From positions 62,001 through 126,000 of the forward strand of contig NZ_BGJX01000005.1 of the NCBI RefSeq assembly GCF_009811655.1: a DNA stretch of 64,000 nt. The letters are read 5' to 3'. Below, piece after piece: positions 10,224 to 20,168 of this stretch; within the stretch, counting starts at the first letter, position 1; every line of letters starts with the position of its first letter. The notes under the pieces were generated by a model. That model searched no databases. It saw only the letters and a list, made by a program, of their open reading frames with translations, and had not been told where the DNA came from. The position numbers and the translations under genes are program-made. This DNA comes from Methylosinus sp. Ce-a6 (GTDB lineage Bacteria; Pseudomonadota; Alphaproteobacteria; Rhizobiales; Beijerinckiaceae).

Positions 10224-10988
10224 ATGCGCATCCTCATCACCAATGACGACGGCATTCACGCCGCGGGCCTCGCGCTCGCCGAGCGCGTCGCGCGCGCGAT
10301 CAGCGACGATGTCTTCGTCGTCGCGCCGGAGAGCGAGCAGTCGGGCGTCGCCCATTCGCTCTCCATCAACGATCCGCTTCGCTTACGCGAAATCTCCTCG
10401 CGCCATTTCGCGGTGAAGGGCACGCCGACCGATTGCGTCATCATGGCCGTGCGCAAGCTGCTCGCCGACAAGCCGCCGGATCTCATCCTCTCCGGCGTCA
10501 ACTCCGGCCAGAATCTCGCCGAGGACGTCAGCTATTCCGGCACCATCGCCGGCGCCATAGAGGGCACGCTGCTCGGCATTCCCTCCATCGCCCTCTCGCA
10601 GGTCTATGATTTCTTCGCCGGCCGCCAACACATCCACTGGGCCTGCGCCGAGACTCACGCGGCCGATGTGATTCGCAGGCTGGTCGCGGCGGGCGTTCCG
10701 CCGGGCGTGCTGATGAATGTCAATTTCCCCAATTGCCGGCCGGAGGAGGTGAAGGGCGTCGCCGTTACCATGCAGGGCCAGCGCAGCAACGATCTGATGC
10801 ACATAGAGGACCGCAAGGACGGTCGCGGCATTCCCTATTATTGGATATCCTTCCGCCGCGGCAATTTCACGCCGGGGCCGGGCACCGACCTCGAGGCGGT
10901 GGAGGCCAATAAGATTTCGGTGACGCCCCTGCGCCTCGACTTCACCGACCATCCGACGCTGACGCGGCTCTCGGCCGTTTTCGAATAG
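10224..10988 (+). CDS. surE: 5'/3'-nucleotidase SurE
   Basis: Metal-dependent nucleoside monophosphate phosphatase, a stationary-phase survival protein. I start it at ATG 10224, which gives the conserved N-terminus MRILITNDDGIHAAGL with the metal-binding DD pair at 8-9; an in-frame start 39 bases upstream falls at the repeat edge. The NSGQNLAEDVSYSGTIAGA stretch (about 93-111) is the other active-site signature. It is 254 aa. surE-pcm-nlpD is the classical order also found here. Confidence 0.95.
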   Translation: MRILITNDDGIHAAGLALAERVARAISDDVFVVAPESEQSGVAHSLSINDPLRLREISSRHFAVKGTPTDCVIMAVRKLLADKPPDLILSGVNSGQNLAEDVSYSGTIAGAIEGTLLGIPSIALSQVYDFFAGRQHIHWACAETHAADVIRRLVAAGVPPGVLMNVNFPNCRPEEVKGVAVTMQGQRSNDLMHIEDRKDGRGIPYYWISFRRGNFTPGPGTDLEAVEANKISVTPLRLDFTDHPTLTRLSAVFE

Positions 10989-10995
10989 GGATGAA

Positions 10996-11679
10996 ATGGA
11001 GGAGCGCGCCGTCGAAGAACAGTCGATCGAGGCTCGCGCGGCGCTTCTCCTGCAATTGCGGCGGGCCGGCGTGCGCGACCTCGCCGTCATGCGCGCCTTC
11101 GAGACGACGCCGCGCGAGCTGTTCGCGCCGCATCGCTTCCGCGATCTCGCCGCCCGCGACATGGCGCTGCCGATCGGCTGCGGCCAGACCATGCCGGCGG
11201 CGGCCGATCTCGCGCGCCGGCTCGAGGCGCTCGGCGTCGAGCCGCATCACCGCGTGTTGGAAGTGGGAACGGGCTCGGGCTTCGGCGCGGCGGTGCTGTC
11301 GCGCCTCGCCCGCGAGGTGGTGTCGATCGAGCGTTACGAGACTTTGGCGATCGAGGCGCGGCGGCGTCTCGCCGAGCTCGAGATCGCCAATGTCGAAACG
11401 CTGTTCGGCGATGGCCTCGCGGCGGAGGAGACGCAGGGCTGTTTCGACCGCATCGTGCTGCATATGTCTTTCCACGAGCCGCCGCAGGCGGCGCTGGCCG
11501 CGCTCGCGCCGGGCGGCGTGGCGGTGTTCGGCCGTTTCGAGCCCCCTTCCGAGCCGGACGCTCGTCAGGCGGAGCGGCTGCGTCTCGCCCGGCGTCAGTC
11601 GGACGCTCTGTGGAGCGAGGCCGACCTCGGCTCCTGCCGGCTCGGCGCGGCGCTCGTCGGGCGCGCCAAAGCTCTGTGA
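10996..11679 (+). CDS. pcm: Protein-L-isoaspartate O-methyltransferase
   Basis: This enzyme repairs isoaspartyl residues in aged proteins using S-adenosylmethionine. The characteristic FETTPRELFAPHRFRDLA lies near residues 35-52 and the active-site PIGCGQTMPAA near 59-69. The SAM-binding motif I is RVLEVGTGSGFGAAVLSRLA (about 83-102). It is 227 aa and starts seven bases after the surE stop. Confidence 0.92.
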   Translation: MEERAVEEQSIEARAALLLQLRRAGVRDLAVMRAFETTPRELFAPHRFRDLAARDMALPIGCGQTMPAAADLARRLEALGVEPHHRVLEVGTGSGFGAAVLSRLAREVVSIERYETLAIEARRRLAELEIANVETLFGDGLAAEETQGCFDRIVLHMSFHEPPQAALAALAPGGVAVFGRFEPPSEPDARQAERLRLARRQSDALWSEADLGSCRLGAALVGRAKAL

Positions 11680-11789
11680 ATGCGCGCATTTACCTAAAAT
11701 CATCGAGCCGCGCGTGAACCCGCATTCATCTTAAACGCTCCCTTAACCGGCCTGTGGCTAGATGAGCGCAACGGGGTCGCGTTTCGAGT

Positions 11790-13328
11790 GTGGGTCGCGT
11801 CATGGCAATTGAGCGTCGTGTTATTCTGTCGCGGGTCGCTAAGCGGCTCATGTTCGCAGCCGGCGCCGCCGGTCTGCTCGCCGGCTGTTCGGACGCGTCT
11901 CGCTTCGCCGATCCTTTCACCAATCCGTTCCACGATTCCGCGCCGGCGAGCCGCGTCGATCACGCGCCGACGGGCACGACTCCCGCGCGCCGCAGCGTCG
12001 TCGAGCAGCGCCCGCTCGCTCCGCCGCAGCCGGCGAGCCAGAGCGCGCCCGTAGCCGCTGCGCCTGCTCCCGCCCCGACGGCGGGCGCCTATAATCACTG
12101 GAGCGCGGAGGGCGGCACGCCCATCGTCATCGCCGAGGGCGAATCGGCCGGCGTGATCGCGACCCGCTATGGCGTGCCAGTCGACGCGCTGGTGCGCGTC
12201 AATGGCTATGGCAAGGCCGCGGAGGTGCGTCCCGGCTCCCGGCTGGTGATTCCGATCTATCGCGCCTCCGCCGCCGCTCCCGCGGCGGCGGCTCCCGCCC
12301 CCGCGAGGGTTGCGGCTCAGCCCGGGCCGCAGCCGCAGCCCGCCGCGACGACGGCGGATGTGCGCGACCGCAAGACCGAGAAGAAAGCCGCCGAGGCCCG
12401 GAAAAAGACCTCGGCTGTCGAGCCGGAGCCCGCGCCGGCCAAGCCGGTCGTGGCCGAGCGCCCGCATCCCGCGCCCGTGAAGCAGGCGGAGGCGAAGCCT
12501 GCGCCGCGCCAGGCCGAGGCGCAGCCGGTGAAGTCCGCGCCCAAGCAGATCGCGCAGGCGCAGCCCGCCAAGGCCGCTCCGGCGCTCAAGGCCGCTCCGG
12601 CGCTCAAGCCCGCTCCGGCGCAAATCCAGGCCGAGAGCCGTCCGGCCCGCGCGCAGCTCGCGCAGCGGACGAAGGAGGCGGAGCCGGTCAAGGCGAAGCC
12701 GGCCGAGCCGCAGCGCAAGCTCGCCCAGGCGGAGCTCCGCAAGCCGGAGCCCGAGAAGACGGCCAAGAAGAAGCCCGAGCCGGTTCCGGCGAAGGAAATC
12801 GCCCGCGCCGCGCCGCAGGTCGAGAAGCCGCAGCGCGTCGCAGAAGCCGCTCCGGCTCCGCAGCGCAATGTCGACAAGACCCCGACCGCCTCGATCCCGC
12901 CGCAGCAGGCGGAGGAGAAGCTCGCGGCGGCAGCCTCCGCGCCGGCCGCCGCCGACGCGCGTCCGGAGTTCCGCTGGCCGGCGCGCGGCCGCATCATCCA
13001 GGGCTTCGCCTCGGGCGGCAATGACGGCATCAACATCGCCGTGCCGGAGGGCACGCAGGTGAAGGCGGCGGAGGGCGGCGTCGTCGCCTATGCCGGCAGC
13101 GAGCTCAAGGGCTATGGCAATCTGGTGCTGATCCGCCACCCCAACGGCTTCGTCTCCGCCTACGCCCATAATGGCGAGCTCGACGTGAAGCGCGGCGACC
13201 AGGTCAAGCGCGGCCAGACCATCGCCAAATCCGGCCAGTCGGGCAATGTCGGCTCGCCGCAGCTGCATTTCGAGCTGCGCAAGGGCTCGACGCCGGTCGA
13301 TCCCACCAGTTACCTCGCGGGGCTCTGA
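11790..13328 (+). CDS. LysM/M23 murein-hydrolase-type lipoprotein (NlpD/EnvC-like)
   Basis: This is an envelope lipoprotein that probably activates amidases or cuts peptidoglycan. A signal peptide ends in the lipobox LLAGC. A LysM domain (IVIAEGESAGVIATRYGVPV onward, about residues 110-157) binds glycan. A very Ala/Pro/Lys-rich linker of about 230 residues contains short repeats of the KAAPAL type. The C-terminal M23 domain (last ~125 residues) contains NDGINIAVPEGTQVKA, HPNGFVSAYAHN and the family end SPQLHFELRKG. In this copy the first zinc ligand position reads GxNDGIN rather than HxGxD, so, like NlpD, it is probably a catalytically degenerate activator. The start is GTG 11790 or ATG 11802. 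Confidence 0.88.
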   Translation: MGRVMAIERRVILSRVAKRLMFAAGAAGLLAGCSDASRFADPFTNPFHDSAPASRVDHAPTGTTPARRSVVEQRPLAPPQPASQSAPVAAAPAPAPTAGAYNHWSAEGGTPIVIAEGESAGVIATRYGVPVDALVRVNGYGKAAEVRPGSRLVIPIYRASAAAPAAAAPAPARVAAQPGPQPQPAATTADVRDRKTEKKAAEARKKTSAVEPEPAPAKPVVAERPHPAPVKQAEAKPAPRQAEAQPVKSAPKQIAQAQPAKAAPALKAAPALKPAPAQIQAESRPARAQLAQRTKEAEPVKAKPAEPQRKLAQAELRKPEPEKTAKKKPEPVPAKEIARAAPQVEKPQRVAEAAPAPQRNVDKTPTASIPPQQAEEKLAAAASAPAAADARPEFRWPARGRIIQGFASGGNDGINIAVPEGTQVKAAEGGVVAYAGSELKGYGNLVLIRHPNGFVSAYAHNGELDVKRGDQVKRGQTIAKSGQSGNVGSPQLHFELRKGSTPVDPTSYLAGL

Positions 13329-13381
13329 CCGCGCTCCGCGAGAGGAATCTCGGGCGTTCGCGAGACACTTGCGCCAGAGTG

Positions 13382-13423
13382 GGGCGACGGGCCGCGCGAT
13401 GCGCCCGTCGCCCGTTTTCTTTT
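13382..13423 (+). terminator. Rho-independent terminator after the LysM/M23 gene
   Basis: An 11-bp perfect stem, GGGCGACGGGC at 13382-13392 with GCCCGTCGCCC at 13403-13413, is followed by GTTTTCTTTT. It would end the surE-pcm-nlpD transcript. Confidence 0.85.
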
Positions 13424-13481
13424 CGCGCCGGAGCCTCTATAGGGACGGCCTGGTTGGGCGATCCTCGAGGAAAATTCGGCA

Positions 13482-13775
13482 GTGAAACGACTCGTGACTC
13501 TCGTGGCGGCTCTCTTCCTGGCGACGCCGGCGCTCGCCGTCGATCCGACCGGCATTCCGGTCTGCGACAGACTGCTCGAGCGCTATGAGAAATGCACGAT
13601 CGAGCTGCCGCCGGCGCGCGTCCACGCCGCGCAGAAAGAGCTGCTCGAAGGCGCGATGAGCCTGCGCGCCAACGCCGCCAATCCCGAGCTGCGCCCGAGC
13701 CTCGAAAGTTTCTGCGCCGACACTTTCGAGGCGATGAAGGCCTCGAGCGATATCAAGGCCTGCATGTCGAGATGA
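13482..13775 (+). CDS. Small exported Cys-containing protein, 97 aa
   Basis: I do not recognise the family. The N-terminus MKRLVTLVAALFLATPALAV is a clear signal peptide with a cleavage site after ALA (residue 19). The mature part, about 78 residues, is helical and holds four Cys residues (VCDRLLERYEKCTIEL, SFCADTFEAMK, IKACMSR), suggesting two disulfides in the periplasm in a CHCH-like arrangement. It stands alone after a terminator. Confidence 0.75.
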   Translation: MKRLVTLVAALFLATPALAVDPTGIPVCDRLLERYEKCTIELPPARVHAAQKELLEGAMSLRANAANPELRPSLESFCADTFEAMKASSDIKACMSR

Positions 13776-13856
13776 ACGAGTCGGCCGGTCCGCGCCCGCT
13801 CGATCTTTCGCGGGTTCCGGATCGCCGGTAGAGTCGCCGACGCTTTCGCGGGCTCG

Positions 13857-13907
13857 TTTTGAAGCGTTTCCAACGCCGAAAGTCCGCTTCGGCTGGAACG
13901 CTCTAGC
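13857..13907 (+). repeat. Short copy of the GCGTTTCCAACGCCGAA repeat
   Basis: The sequence from TTTTGAAGCGTTTCCAACG to GGCTGGAACGCTCTAGCG matches the core of longer elements at 22400, 23504, 55526 and 59356. The ends are inverted copies (GCGTTTCCA and TGGAACGC), giving a hairpin of about 45 bases. The AAACACGGAAAG half found in the other copies is missing. Confidence 0.7.
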
Positions 13908-13930
13908 GCCGAGCCCCCGACGCGCCACAT

Positions 13931-14503
13931 ATGATGCTCATGCGCTCCCTCTGTCTGCGATGGCTGCCGAATTTCATCACCATCGGGCGTCTCGTGCTGA
14001 CGCCCGCGGCGATCGACATGATCGTCGCGGAGAATTGGCGCGCCGCATTCGCGATTTTCGTCATAGCCGGGGCGTCGGACGCGCTGGACGGCTGGCTGGC
14101 CAAGACTTTCGATCTGCGAACCGAGCTCGGCGCCGTGCTCGATCCCGTCGCCGACAAGGCGCTCATCGTCTCGATCTATGCGACGCTGGCGATCAAAGGC
14201 GTCTTGCCCGCCTGGCTCGCGCTGCTGGTGATCTCGCGGGACGTGATGATCGTCGGGGCGGTGTTCGTCACCTGGCTGCTGCGGCGACCCATGGACCTTC
14301 GCCCATTGCCGGTCTCCAAGGCGACGACGGCGACGCAGCTCCTGCTCGCCGCGATCACGCTGGCCGGCGAGGCCTTCGCCACTCCGCTCGCCGGAGTGAC
14401 GACGCTGGTCGTGGGCGTCGTCGCGGCATTGACCGTCGCTTCGGCCGCCGTCTATCTCTTGCGCTGGGTCAAGCTCATGGGGCCGGACGATGTCGGAGGA
14501 TGA
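13931..14503 (+). CDS. CDP-alcohol phosphatidyltransferase (phosphatidylglycerophosphate synthase-like)
   Basis: This integral membrane enzyme joins CDP-diacylglycerol to an alcohol in phospholipid synthesis. The family signature D-x2-D-G-x2-A-x9-G-x3-D-x3-D is complete at about residues 53-81 (SDALDGWLAK, then GAVLDPVADK), except that the usual AR is AK. NFITIGRLVLTP near 15-26 is also typical. Several hydrophobic helices fill the rest. The length of 190 aa and position before a permease and hda match the second PgsA-type gene of Rhizobiales, often called CDP-alcohol phosphatidyltransferase rather than the main PgsA. The 3' end overlaps the next gene by 14 bases. Confidence 0.85.
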   Translation: MMLMRSLCLRWLPNFITIGRLVLTPAAIDMIVAENWRAAFAIFVIAGASDALDGWLAKTFDLRTELGAVLDPVADKALIVSIYATLAIKGVLPAWLALLVISRDVMIVGAVFVTWLLRRPMDLRPLPVSKATTATQLLLAAITLAGEAFATPLAGVTTLVVGVVAALTVASAAVYLLRWVKLMGPDDVGG

Positions 14504-15641
14504 GATCGCGGGGGCGCAGGCGCGCGACGGGCTCGGGCTCGAGCGGCTGCTGGCGCTATGGGCCGCGGCGATCCTTCTCCTCTTCGCGCTCTTCTACTTT
14601 CTGAGCTCGGTCCTCGCGCCTTTCCTCGCCGGAATCGCTCTCGGCTATCTGCTCGATCCGGTGGCCGACCGGCTGCAAAATCTGGGGCTCTCGCGCCTCG
14701 GCGCCTCTTTCGCGATATTGACGGTGTTCGTCCTGCTGGCGGCGGCGGTCGTGCTGCTCCTCGCGCCTGTGCTCACCCGGCAATTGACGGATTTCATCGA
14801 GAGCCTGCCGGGCTATCTCACCACTCTGCAGGGGCTGCTCGCGCGCGTGAGCCGCGAGACGACCGGCGATTTCGTGCGCAGCGTCTATGAGAAGCTCGGG
14901 CTGCCGATCTCGGACGCCTCGCTCGACACGCAGAAATATGTGAACGATCTGGCGAGCGAAGCGGCGCATATGGGCGGCGCGTTCTTGAAGTCGCTGGTCT
15001 CGGGCGGCGCTGCGCTCGTCAACATGGCCTCGCTCGTGGTGATCACGCCGGTCGTCGCCTTCTACATTCTGCTCGACTGGGACGCTATGGTCGCGACGCT
15101 CGACTCGCTGGTGCCGCCGCGCCGCCGCGAGGATGTGCGCGCCATCGCCCGCGACATCGACCGGGCGCTCGCCGGCTTCCTGCGCGGGCAGGCGCTGGTC
15201 TGCCTGTTCCTGGGGCTCTGGTACAGCATCGGCCTGTCGCTCATCGGCTTGAATTTCGGCTTCCTGATCGGCGTCAGCGCGGGCGTGCTGAGCTTCGTGC
15301 CCTATGTCGGCTCGATCACCGCCTTCGTGCTGTCGATCATCGTCGCCACGGTTCAGGGCTGGCCGGACTGGCGACTGCCGGCCATGGCGGTGGCGGTCGT
15401 CTCCACGGGCCTGTTCCTCGACGGCAATGTTCTGTCGCCGCGGCTCGTCGGCGGCTCCATCGGCGTGCATCCGGTCTGGCTGATGTTCGCTCTGCTCGCC
15501 GCCGGATCGCTGTTCGGCTTCACCGGCCTGCTGCTGGCGGCGCCGGTCGCGGCGGCGCTCGGCGTGATCCTGCGTTTCGCGGTGCGGCGCTATCGCGAGA
15601 GCGCGCTGTTTCTCGGACCCGCCGCGCCGGGGGAGAGCTGA
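14490..15641 (+). CDS. AI-2E family transporter (PerM/TqsA-like permease)
   Basis: This is an inner-membrane protein of the AI-2 exporter superfamily. Hydrophobic helices stand at about residues 22-44 and 70-94, then a periplasmic/amphipathic stretch, then five further helices. The family signature NFGFLIGVSAGVLSFVPYVG near residues 253-272 is present, as is the GGSIGVHPVWLMFALLAAGSLFGF block near 321-344. The substrate is unknown. It overlaps the phosphatidyltransferase gene and precedes hda by four bases, forming a likely three-gene operon. Confidence 0.9.
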   Translation: MSEDEIAGAQARDGLGLERLLALWAAAILLLFALFYFLSSVLAPFLAGIALGYLLDPVADRLQNLGLSRLGASFAILTVFVLLAAAVVLLLAPVLTRQLTDFIESLPGYLTTLQGLLARVSRETTGDFVRSVYEKLGLPISDASLDTQKYVNDLASEAAHMGGAFLKSLVSGGAALVNMASLVVITPVVAFYILLDWDAMVATLDSLVPPRRREDVRAIARDIDRALAGFLRGQALVCLFLGLWYSIGLSLIGLNFGFLIGVSAGVLSFVPYVGSITAFVLSIIVATVQGWPDWRLPAMAVAVVSTGLFLDGNVLSPRLVGGSIGVHPVWLMFALLAAGSLFGFTGLLLAAPVAAALGVILRFAVRRYRESALFLGPAAPGES

Positions 15642-15645
15642 GCTC

Positions 15646-16329
15646 ATGCCCGGCGCAGGCGACGCTCGCAGCGGCCCCGCCCAGCTCGTCCTCGATCTGG
15701 CGGGCGAGCCGCGCTATGGCGAAGCGGATTTCCTGATTTCGGACGCCAATCGCGCCGCCTTCGAGATGATCGGGCGCTGGCCAAACTGGCCGGACAGCGC
15801 TTTGCTGCTCGTCGGCCCTCCGGGATCGGGCAAGACCCATCTCGGCGCGATCTTCGCGCGCCGCAATGGCGCCATCGTCGCGCCGGCGACCGAGCTTCCC
15901 GAGCCCGGCCGTCTCGCCGGCGCCGCCGTCCTGCTCGACGGGCTGGAGGCGGTAACGGATGAGACCGGCTTGTTTCATTTGATGAATTATATTCGCGAGA
16001 GCGGCGGATCGCTGCTGATCTCTTCGCAGCGGCCGCCTTCGGCGCTGCAAATCGCGCTTCCCGACTTATTGTCGCGGTTACGTCGCGCGCCGGTCGTAGA
16101 AATCGGCGCGCCGGACGATGCGCTGATTCGCGCCGTTCTGGAGAAGCTCTTCCGCGACCGCCAATTGGCGGTCGAGACGACGCTCGTCGATTTTGTCGCG
16201 CTTCGCCTCGAGCGTTCGCTCGAGGCGGCCCGCGCCTTTGTGCGCCTGCTCGACGAGGAGGCGCTCTCGCGCGGACGTCCGGTCACGCGCGCGCTCGCCG
16301 GCGAGCTGCTGCAGCTTCTCGACGCCTAG
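15646..16329 (+). CDS. hdaA: DnaA-related regulatory inactivator (HdaA)
   Basis: This AAA+ protein resembles the ATPase core of DnaA and, with the beta clamp, promotes hydrolysis of DnaA-bound ATP to prevent re-initiation. A clamp-binding-like N-terminus (QLVLDLAGEPRYGEADFLIS) is followed by FEMIGRWPNWPDSALLLVGP and the Walker A GPPGSGKTH at about 63-71. It has no DNA-binding domain IV, and the length (227 aa) fits HdaA. It lies four bases after the permease gene and before ppk, the usual Rhizobiales order. Confidence 0.88.
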   Translation: MPGAGDARSGPAQLVLDLAGEPRYGEADFLISDANRAAFEMIGRWPNWPDSALLLVGPPGSGKTHLGAIFARRNGAIVAPATELPEPGRLAGAAVLLDGLEAVTDETGLFHLMNYIRESGGSLLISSQRPPSALQIALPDLLSRLRRAPVVEIGAPDDALIRAVLEKLFRDRQLAVETTLVDFVALRLERSLEAARAFVRLLDEEALSRGRPVTRALAGELLQLLDA

Positions 16330-16403
16330 AGGGCCGTTTGAGGGGCTTACGCGCGGCGTGAAATCTGTCAGAATCGCGCCGGCGCGCGAGAGGTGGAAGA
16401 AGC

Positions 16404-18638
16404 ATGACGAAGCATATTCAGGACAATCTCGACGCCGAACGCACCGGCGCGGACATTCCCGTCATGGAGGCGCCCGGCGATCTGCTGGAGCGTCCGGACG
16501 AGCTCGCCGCTCTGCCGCAGCGTTTCATCAATCGCGAATTGTCCTGGCTCGAGTTCAATCGCCGCGTGCTCGAGGAAGCCTCCAATCGCAATCATCCGCT
16601 GCTCGAGCAGCTGCGCTTCCTCTCCATCTCCGCCAACAACCTCGATGAATTCTTCATGGTGCGCGTCGCGGGCCTGCGCGGCCAGGTGCGCACCGGCGTC
16701 GCGACGCTGTCGCAGGACGGGCTGACGCCGGCTGAGCAGCTCGTCAAGATCAACGAGCGCGTCAACCTGCTCACCACGGCGCAGACGCGGCGCTGGCGCG
16801 AGTTGCGCCGCGAGATTGAGGATGTCGGCATCGTCATCGTCGAGCCCGGCAATCTCTCCAAGGCCGATCGCGAGTGGCTCGAAGACCATTTCATGTCGCG
16901 CGTCTTCCCGGTTCTGACGCCGCTCGCCATCGATCCGGCGCATCCTTTCCCCTTCATTCCAAATCTTGGCTTCACTCTGGCGCTGGAGCTGGTGCGCCCG
17001 GGCGACCGCAAGACTCTCCACGCTCTGGTGCGCCTGCCGTCCAAGATCGAACGCTTCGTGCGCCTGCCGAGCGCGCAAGGGGCGGGGCAGGGGCGCGAGC
17101 GCTTCATGCTGCTGGAGACGCTGATCGCCATCAACGCGCTGAAGCTCTTCCCCGGCTATCAGCTGAGAGGTCAGGGCATTTTCCGCCTCATTCGCGACAG
17201 CGACCTCGAAGTGGAGGAGGAGGCGGAAGATCTCGTGCGTCTGTTCGAGACGGCGCTGAAGCGCCGCCGCCGCGGTTCGGTCATCCGTCTCGAGGTCGCC
17301 TCCGACATGCCGGAATCGCTGCGCGCGCTCGTCGCCGAGGAGCTCGACGTCGGCGAGGACGAGATTTTCGTGCTCGACGGAATGCTGGCGCTGAACGACC
17401 TCTCCGAGCTCGTCGCGCTCGATCGGCCCGATCTCAAATTCAAGCCCTATACGCCGCGCTTCCCCGAGCGCGTGCGCGACAATGGCGGCGATTGCTTCCT
17501 CGCCATCAAGCAGAAGGACCTCGCGGTCCATCACCCTTACGAATCCTTCGACGTCGTCGTGCAGTTCCTGCAGCAGGCGGCGCGCGACCCCAATGTGGTC
17601 GCGATCAAGCAGACGCTCTATCGCACCTCCTCCAACAGCCCCATCGTGCGCGCGCTGGTCGAGGCGGCGGAGGCCGGCAAATCGGTGACGGCGCTCGTCG
17701 AGCTCAAGGCGCGATTCGACGAGGAGGCCAATATCCGCTGGGCGCGCGACCTCGAGCGCGCCGGCGCGCAGGTCGTGTTCGGCTTCATCGAGCTCAAGAC
17801 GCATGGCAAGCTGTCGATGGTGGTGCGGCGCGAGGGCGGCGGCATCGTCACCTACTGCCATGTCGGCACCGGCAACTATCATCCGGTGACGGCGCGCATC
17901 TATACGGACATCTCGCTCTTCACCGCCGATCCGGCCATCGGCCGCGACGTGTCGCGCATCTTCAATTTCATCACCGGCTATGCCGAGCCGGCCGGGCTCG
18001 AGCGCATGGCGGTCTCGCCCATCTCGCTCAAGACGCGGCTGCTCGAGCATATCGAGCAGGAGATCGCCTTCGCCAAGGCCGGCAAGCCGGCGACGATCTG
18101 GGGCAAATGCAACGCTCTCGTCGATCCGGAGATCATCGACGCGCTCTATCACGCCTCGCAAGCGGGCGTGTCGATCGAATTCGTCGTGCGCGGCATCTGC
18201 TGCCTGCGACCCGGCGTTCCCGGCCTCTCGGACAATATTCGCGTGAAATCGATCGTCGGGCGCTTCCTCGAGCACGCCCGCGTCTATTGCTTCGGCGGCG
18301 GCCACACGCTGCCGCACGCCAAAGCTCACGTCTATATTTCCTCGGCCGATCTGATGCCGCGCAACCTCGACCGCCGCGTCGAGGTGCTGATGCCGATCAC
18401 CAATCCCACCGTCCATCAGCAGATATTGGACCAGATCATGCTGGCCAATCTCATCGACAACGAGCAGAGCTATCGAGTCTTGCCGGACGGCTCGTCCTTA
18501 CGCATAACACCTCCCGAGGGCGAAGAGCGGTTCAACGCCCACAAATACTTCATGACCAACCCGAGTCTCTCCGGCCGTGGCAAGTCTCTCAAGGAATGGC
18601 GTCCGCGTTCTCTCCTCAAGCCGCGCGAAGACGGCTGA
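16404..18638 (+). CDS. ppk: Polyphosphate kinase 1
   Basis: Makes polyphosphate from ATP. The N-terminal domain begins [20 protein letters not shown] (about residues 41-60), typical of PPK1, followed by [20 protein letters not shown]. The phospholipase-D-like catalytic half includes [20 protein letters not shown] (about 402-421) and [11 protein letters not shown] with the phosphorylatable His region (about 483-493), then [17 protein letters not shown]. The length of 744 aa is usual. It is followed at once by ppx, so synthesis and breakdown are encoded together. Confidence 0.97.
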   Translation: MTKHIQDNLDAERTGADIPVMEAPGDLLERPDELAALPQRFINRELSWLEFNRRVLEEASNRNHPLLEQLRFLSISANNLDEFFMVRVAGLRGQVRTGVATLSQDGLTPAEQLVKINERVNLLTTAQTRRWRELRREIEDVGIVIVEPGNLSKADREWLEDHFMSRVFPVLTPLAIDPAHPFPFIPNLGFTLALELVRPGDRKTLHALVRLPSKIERFVRLPSAQGAGQGRERFMLLETLIAINALKLFPGYQLRGQGIFRLIRDSDLEVEEEAEDLVRLFETALKRRRRGSVIRLEVASDMPESLRALVAEELDVGEDEIFVLDGMLALNDLSELVALDRPDLKFKPYTPRFPERVRDNGGDCFLAIKQKDLAVHHPYESFDVVVQFLQQAARDPNVVAIKQTLYRTSSNSPIVRALVEAAEAGKSVTALVELKARFDEEANIRWARDLERAGAQVVFGFIELKTHGKLSMVVRREGGGIVTYCHVGTGNYHPVTARIYTDISLFTADPAIGRDVSRIFNFITGYAEPAGLERMAVSPISLKTRLLEHIEQEIAFAKAGKPATIWGKCNALVDPEIIDALYHASQAGVSIEFVVRGICCLRPGVPGLSDNIRVKSIVGRFLEHARVYCFGGGHTLPHAKAHVYISSADLMPRNLDRRVEVLMPITNPTVHQQILDQIMLANLIDNEQSYRVLPDGSSLRITPPEGEERFNAHKYFMTNPSLSGRGKSLKEWRPRSLLKPREDG

Positions 18639-18645
18639 CGGGCCC

Positions 18646-20151
18646 GTGGCGGAGACGGCCGCCGCGCAGCGGCCGGTAGCCATCGTCGACATCGGCTCCA
18701 ACTCCGTCCGCCTCGTCGCCTATTCCGGGCTCGAGCGGGCGCTGACGCCGATCTTCAACGAAAAGGCCATGTGCGGGCTCGGGCGCGGCGTCGTCACCAC
18801 CGGCCGTCTGCCGGAGGATGCGATCCGCAAGGCGCTCGCCGCGCTGCGCCGCTTTCGCGCGCTCTGCGAGATCATGGAGATCGCCGACATCGAGGTGATC
18901 GCGACCGCGGCCGCGCGCGACGCGGTCAACGGCGCCGCCTTCCTCGCCGCGGCGCGCGAGGCGATCGGGCGCGAGATTTCGCTGCTCTCCGGCCGCCGCG
19001 AGGCGGAGCTCTCGGCGCTCGGCGTGATCTCCGCTATACACGAGCCCGATGGCGTCGTCGGCGATCTCGGCGGCGGCTCGCTCGAGCTCATCGATCTCCA
19101 TGCCGGCAAAATGGGGGAGGGGGTGACGCTGCCGCTCGGCGGCCTCGCGCTCATGGACGCCGCGAGCCGTTCGACGCGCCAGGCGGCGCGCATCGCCCGC
19201 AAGGCGATCGATGACGCCGCCCCGCTGCACCGGCTCAAGGGCCGCGCCTTCTACGCCGTGGGCGGCACCTGGCGCGCGCTGGCGCGGCTGCATATGCGCC
19301 AGCGCAACTATCCGCTCGACATGATGCACAATTACCGCATTCCGACGAGCGACGCCGCCGAATTCGCGAGCCTGCTCGAACGCGTCGACAGCGAGGCGCT
19401 CGCCGACATCGCCGCCGTCTCGGCGGCGCGCCGCCCGCTGCTCGCCTATGGGGCGATCGTGCTCGACGAGGTGATTCGCAAGGCGCGGCCGAAGGAGATC
19501 GTCATCTCCGCCGCGGGCGTGCGCGAGGGGCTGCTCTACGAGCGCCTGTCGCCGGCCGAGCGCGCGGCCGATCCGCTCGTCGCCGCGGCGCGCGAGCTCG
19601 AGCGCGCCATGGCGCGCGCGCCGGGCTATGGCGACGATCTCATCGCCTGGACCGACGCGCTCGTCGCCTCATCCGGCTTCCAGGAGAGCGAGGAGGAGGC
19701 GCGGCTGCGTCATACCGCCTGTTTTCTCTCGGATGTGAGCTGGCGCGCCCATCCGGACTATCGCGCCAATCAGGCGATGAACGTCATCGCCAATTCCGCC
19801 TTCGTGGCGGTCGATCACCCCGGCCGCGCCTTTCTCGCGCTGGTCGCGGTGCTGCGCCACGCAGGTCCCGACAGCGAAGGCGCGCTGCCGGTGCGCGGGC
19901 TCATGTCGCCGCGCCTGCTGGAGCGCGCCCGCGTGCTCTCGGCGGCGCTTCGCGTCGCCTATCTGCTGACCGCGGCCATGCCTGGACTTCTGCCGCGCAC
20001 GCCGCTCGTCGTGAAGGAGGGCTGTCTCGTCCTCTCGCTGCCGGAGGAGCTCGCCGATCTCGCGAGCGAGCGGCTGGCGAGCCGTTCGAAGGCGCTCGGC
20101 CGGCTCATCGGCGCCGAGGCCGTCATAGAGACCGCCGCCCCCGTCGGCTGA
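18646..20151 (+). CDS. ppx: Exopolyphosphatase / guanosine pentaphosphatase family (Ppx/GppA)
   Basis: Hydrolyses polyphosphate ends or pppGpp. The ASKHA-fold phosphate-1 motif VAIVDIGSNSVRLVAY begins about residue 10, and the second glycine loop VVGDLGGGSLELI is near 133-145. The C-terminal HD-like region contains RHTACFLSDVSWRAHPDYR. I favour GTG 18646, eight bases after the ppk stop, because the frame upstream lies inside ppk; ATG 18577 would add 23 residues and overlap ppk by 62 bases. The product is 501 aa. Confidence 0.93.
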   Translation: MAETAAAQRPVAIVDIGSNSVRLVAYSGLERALTPIFNEKAMCGLGRGVVTTGRLPEDAIRKALAALRRFRALCEIMEIADIEVIATAAARDAVNGAAFLAAAREAIGREISLLSGRREAELSALGVISAIHEPDGVVGDLGGGSLELIDLHAGKMGEGVTLPLGGLALMDAASRSTRQAARIARKAIDDAAPLHRLKGRAFYAVGGTWRALARLHMRQRNYPLDMMHNYRIPTSDAAEFASLLERVDSEALADIAAVSAARRPLLAYGAIVLDEVIRKARPKEIVISAAGVREGLLYERLSPAERAADPLVAAARELERAMARAPGYGDDLIAWTDALVASSGFQESEEEARLRHTACFLSDVSWRAHPDYRANQAMNVIANSAFVAVDHPGRAFLALVAVLRHAGPDSEGALPVRGLMSPRLLERARVLSAALRVAYLLTAAMPGLLPRTPLVVKEGCLVLSLPEELADLASERLASRSKALGRLIGAEAVIETAAPVG

Positions 20152-20168
20152 CGGAGGCGGCGCTTTCA

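Noticed and set aside
16368..18416. A 682-codon open frame opposite ppk
   Set aside because: Antisense shadow of a clear polyphosphate kinase gene.
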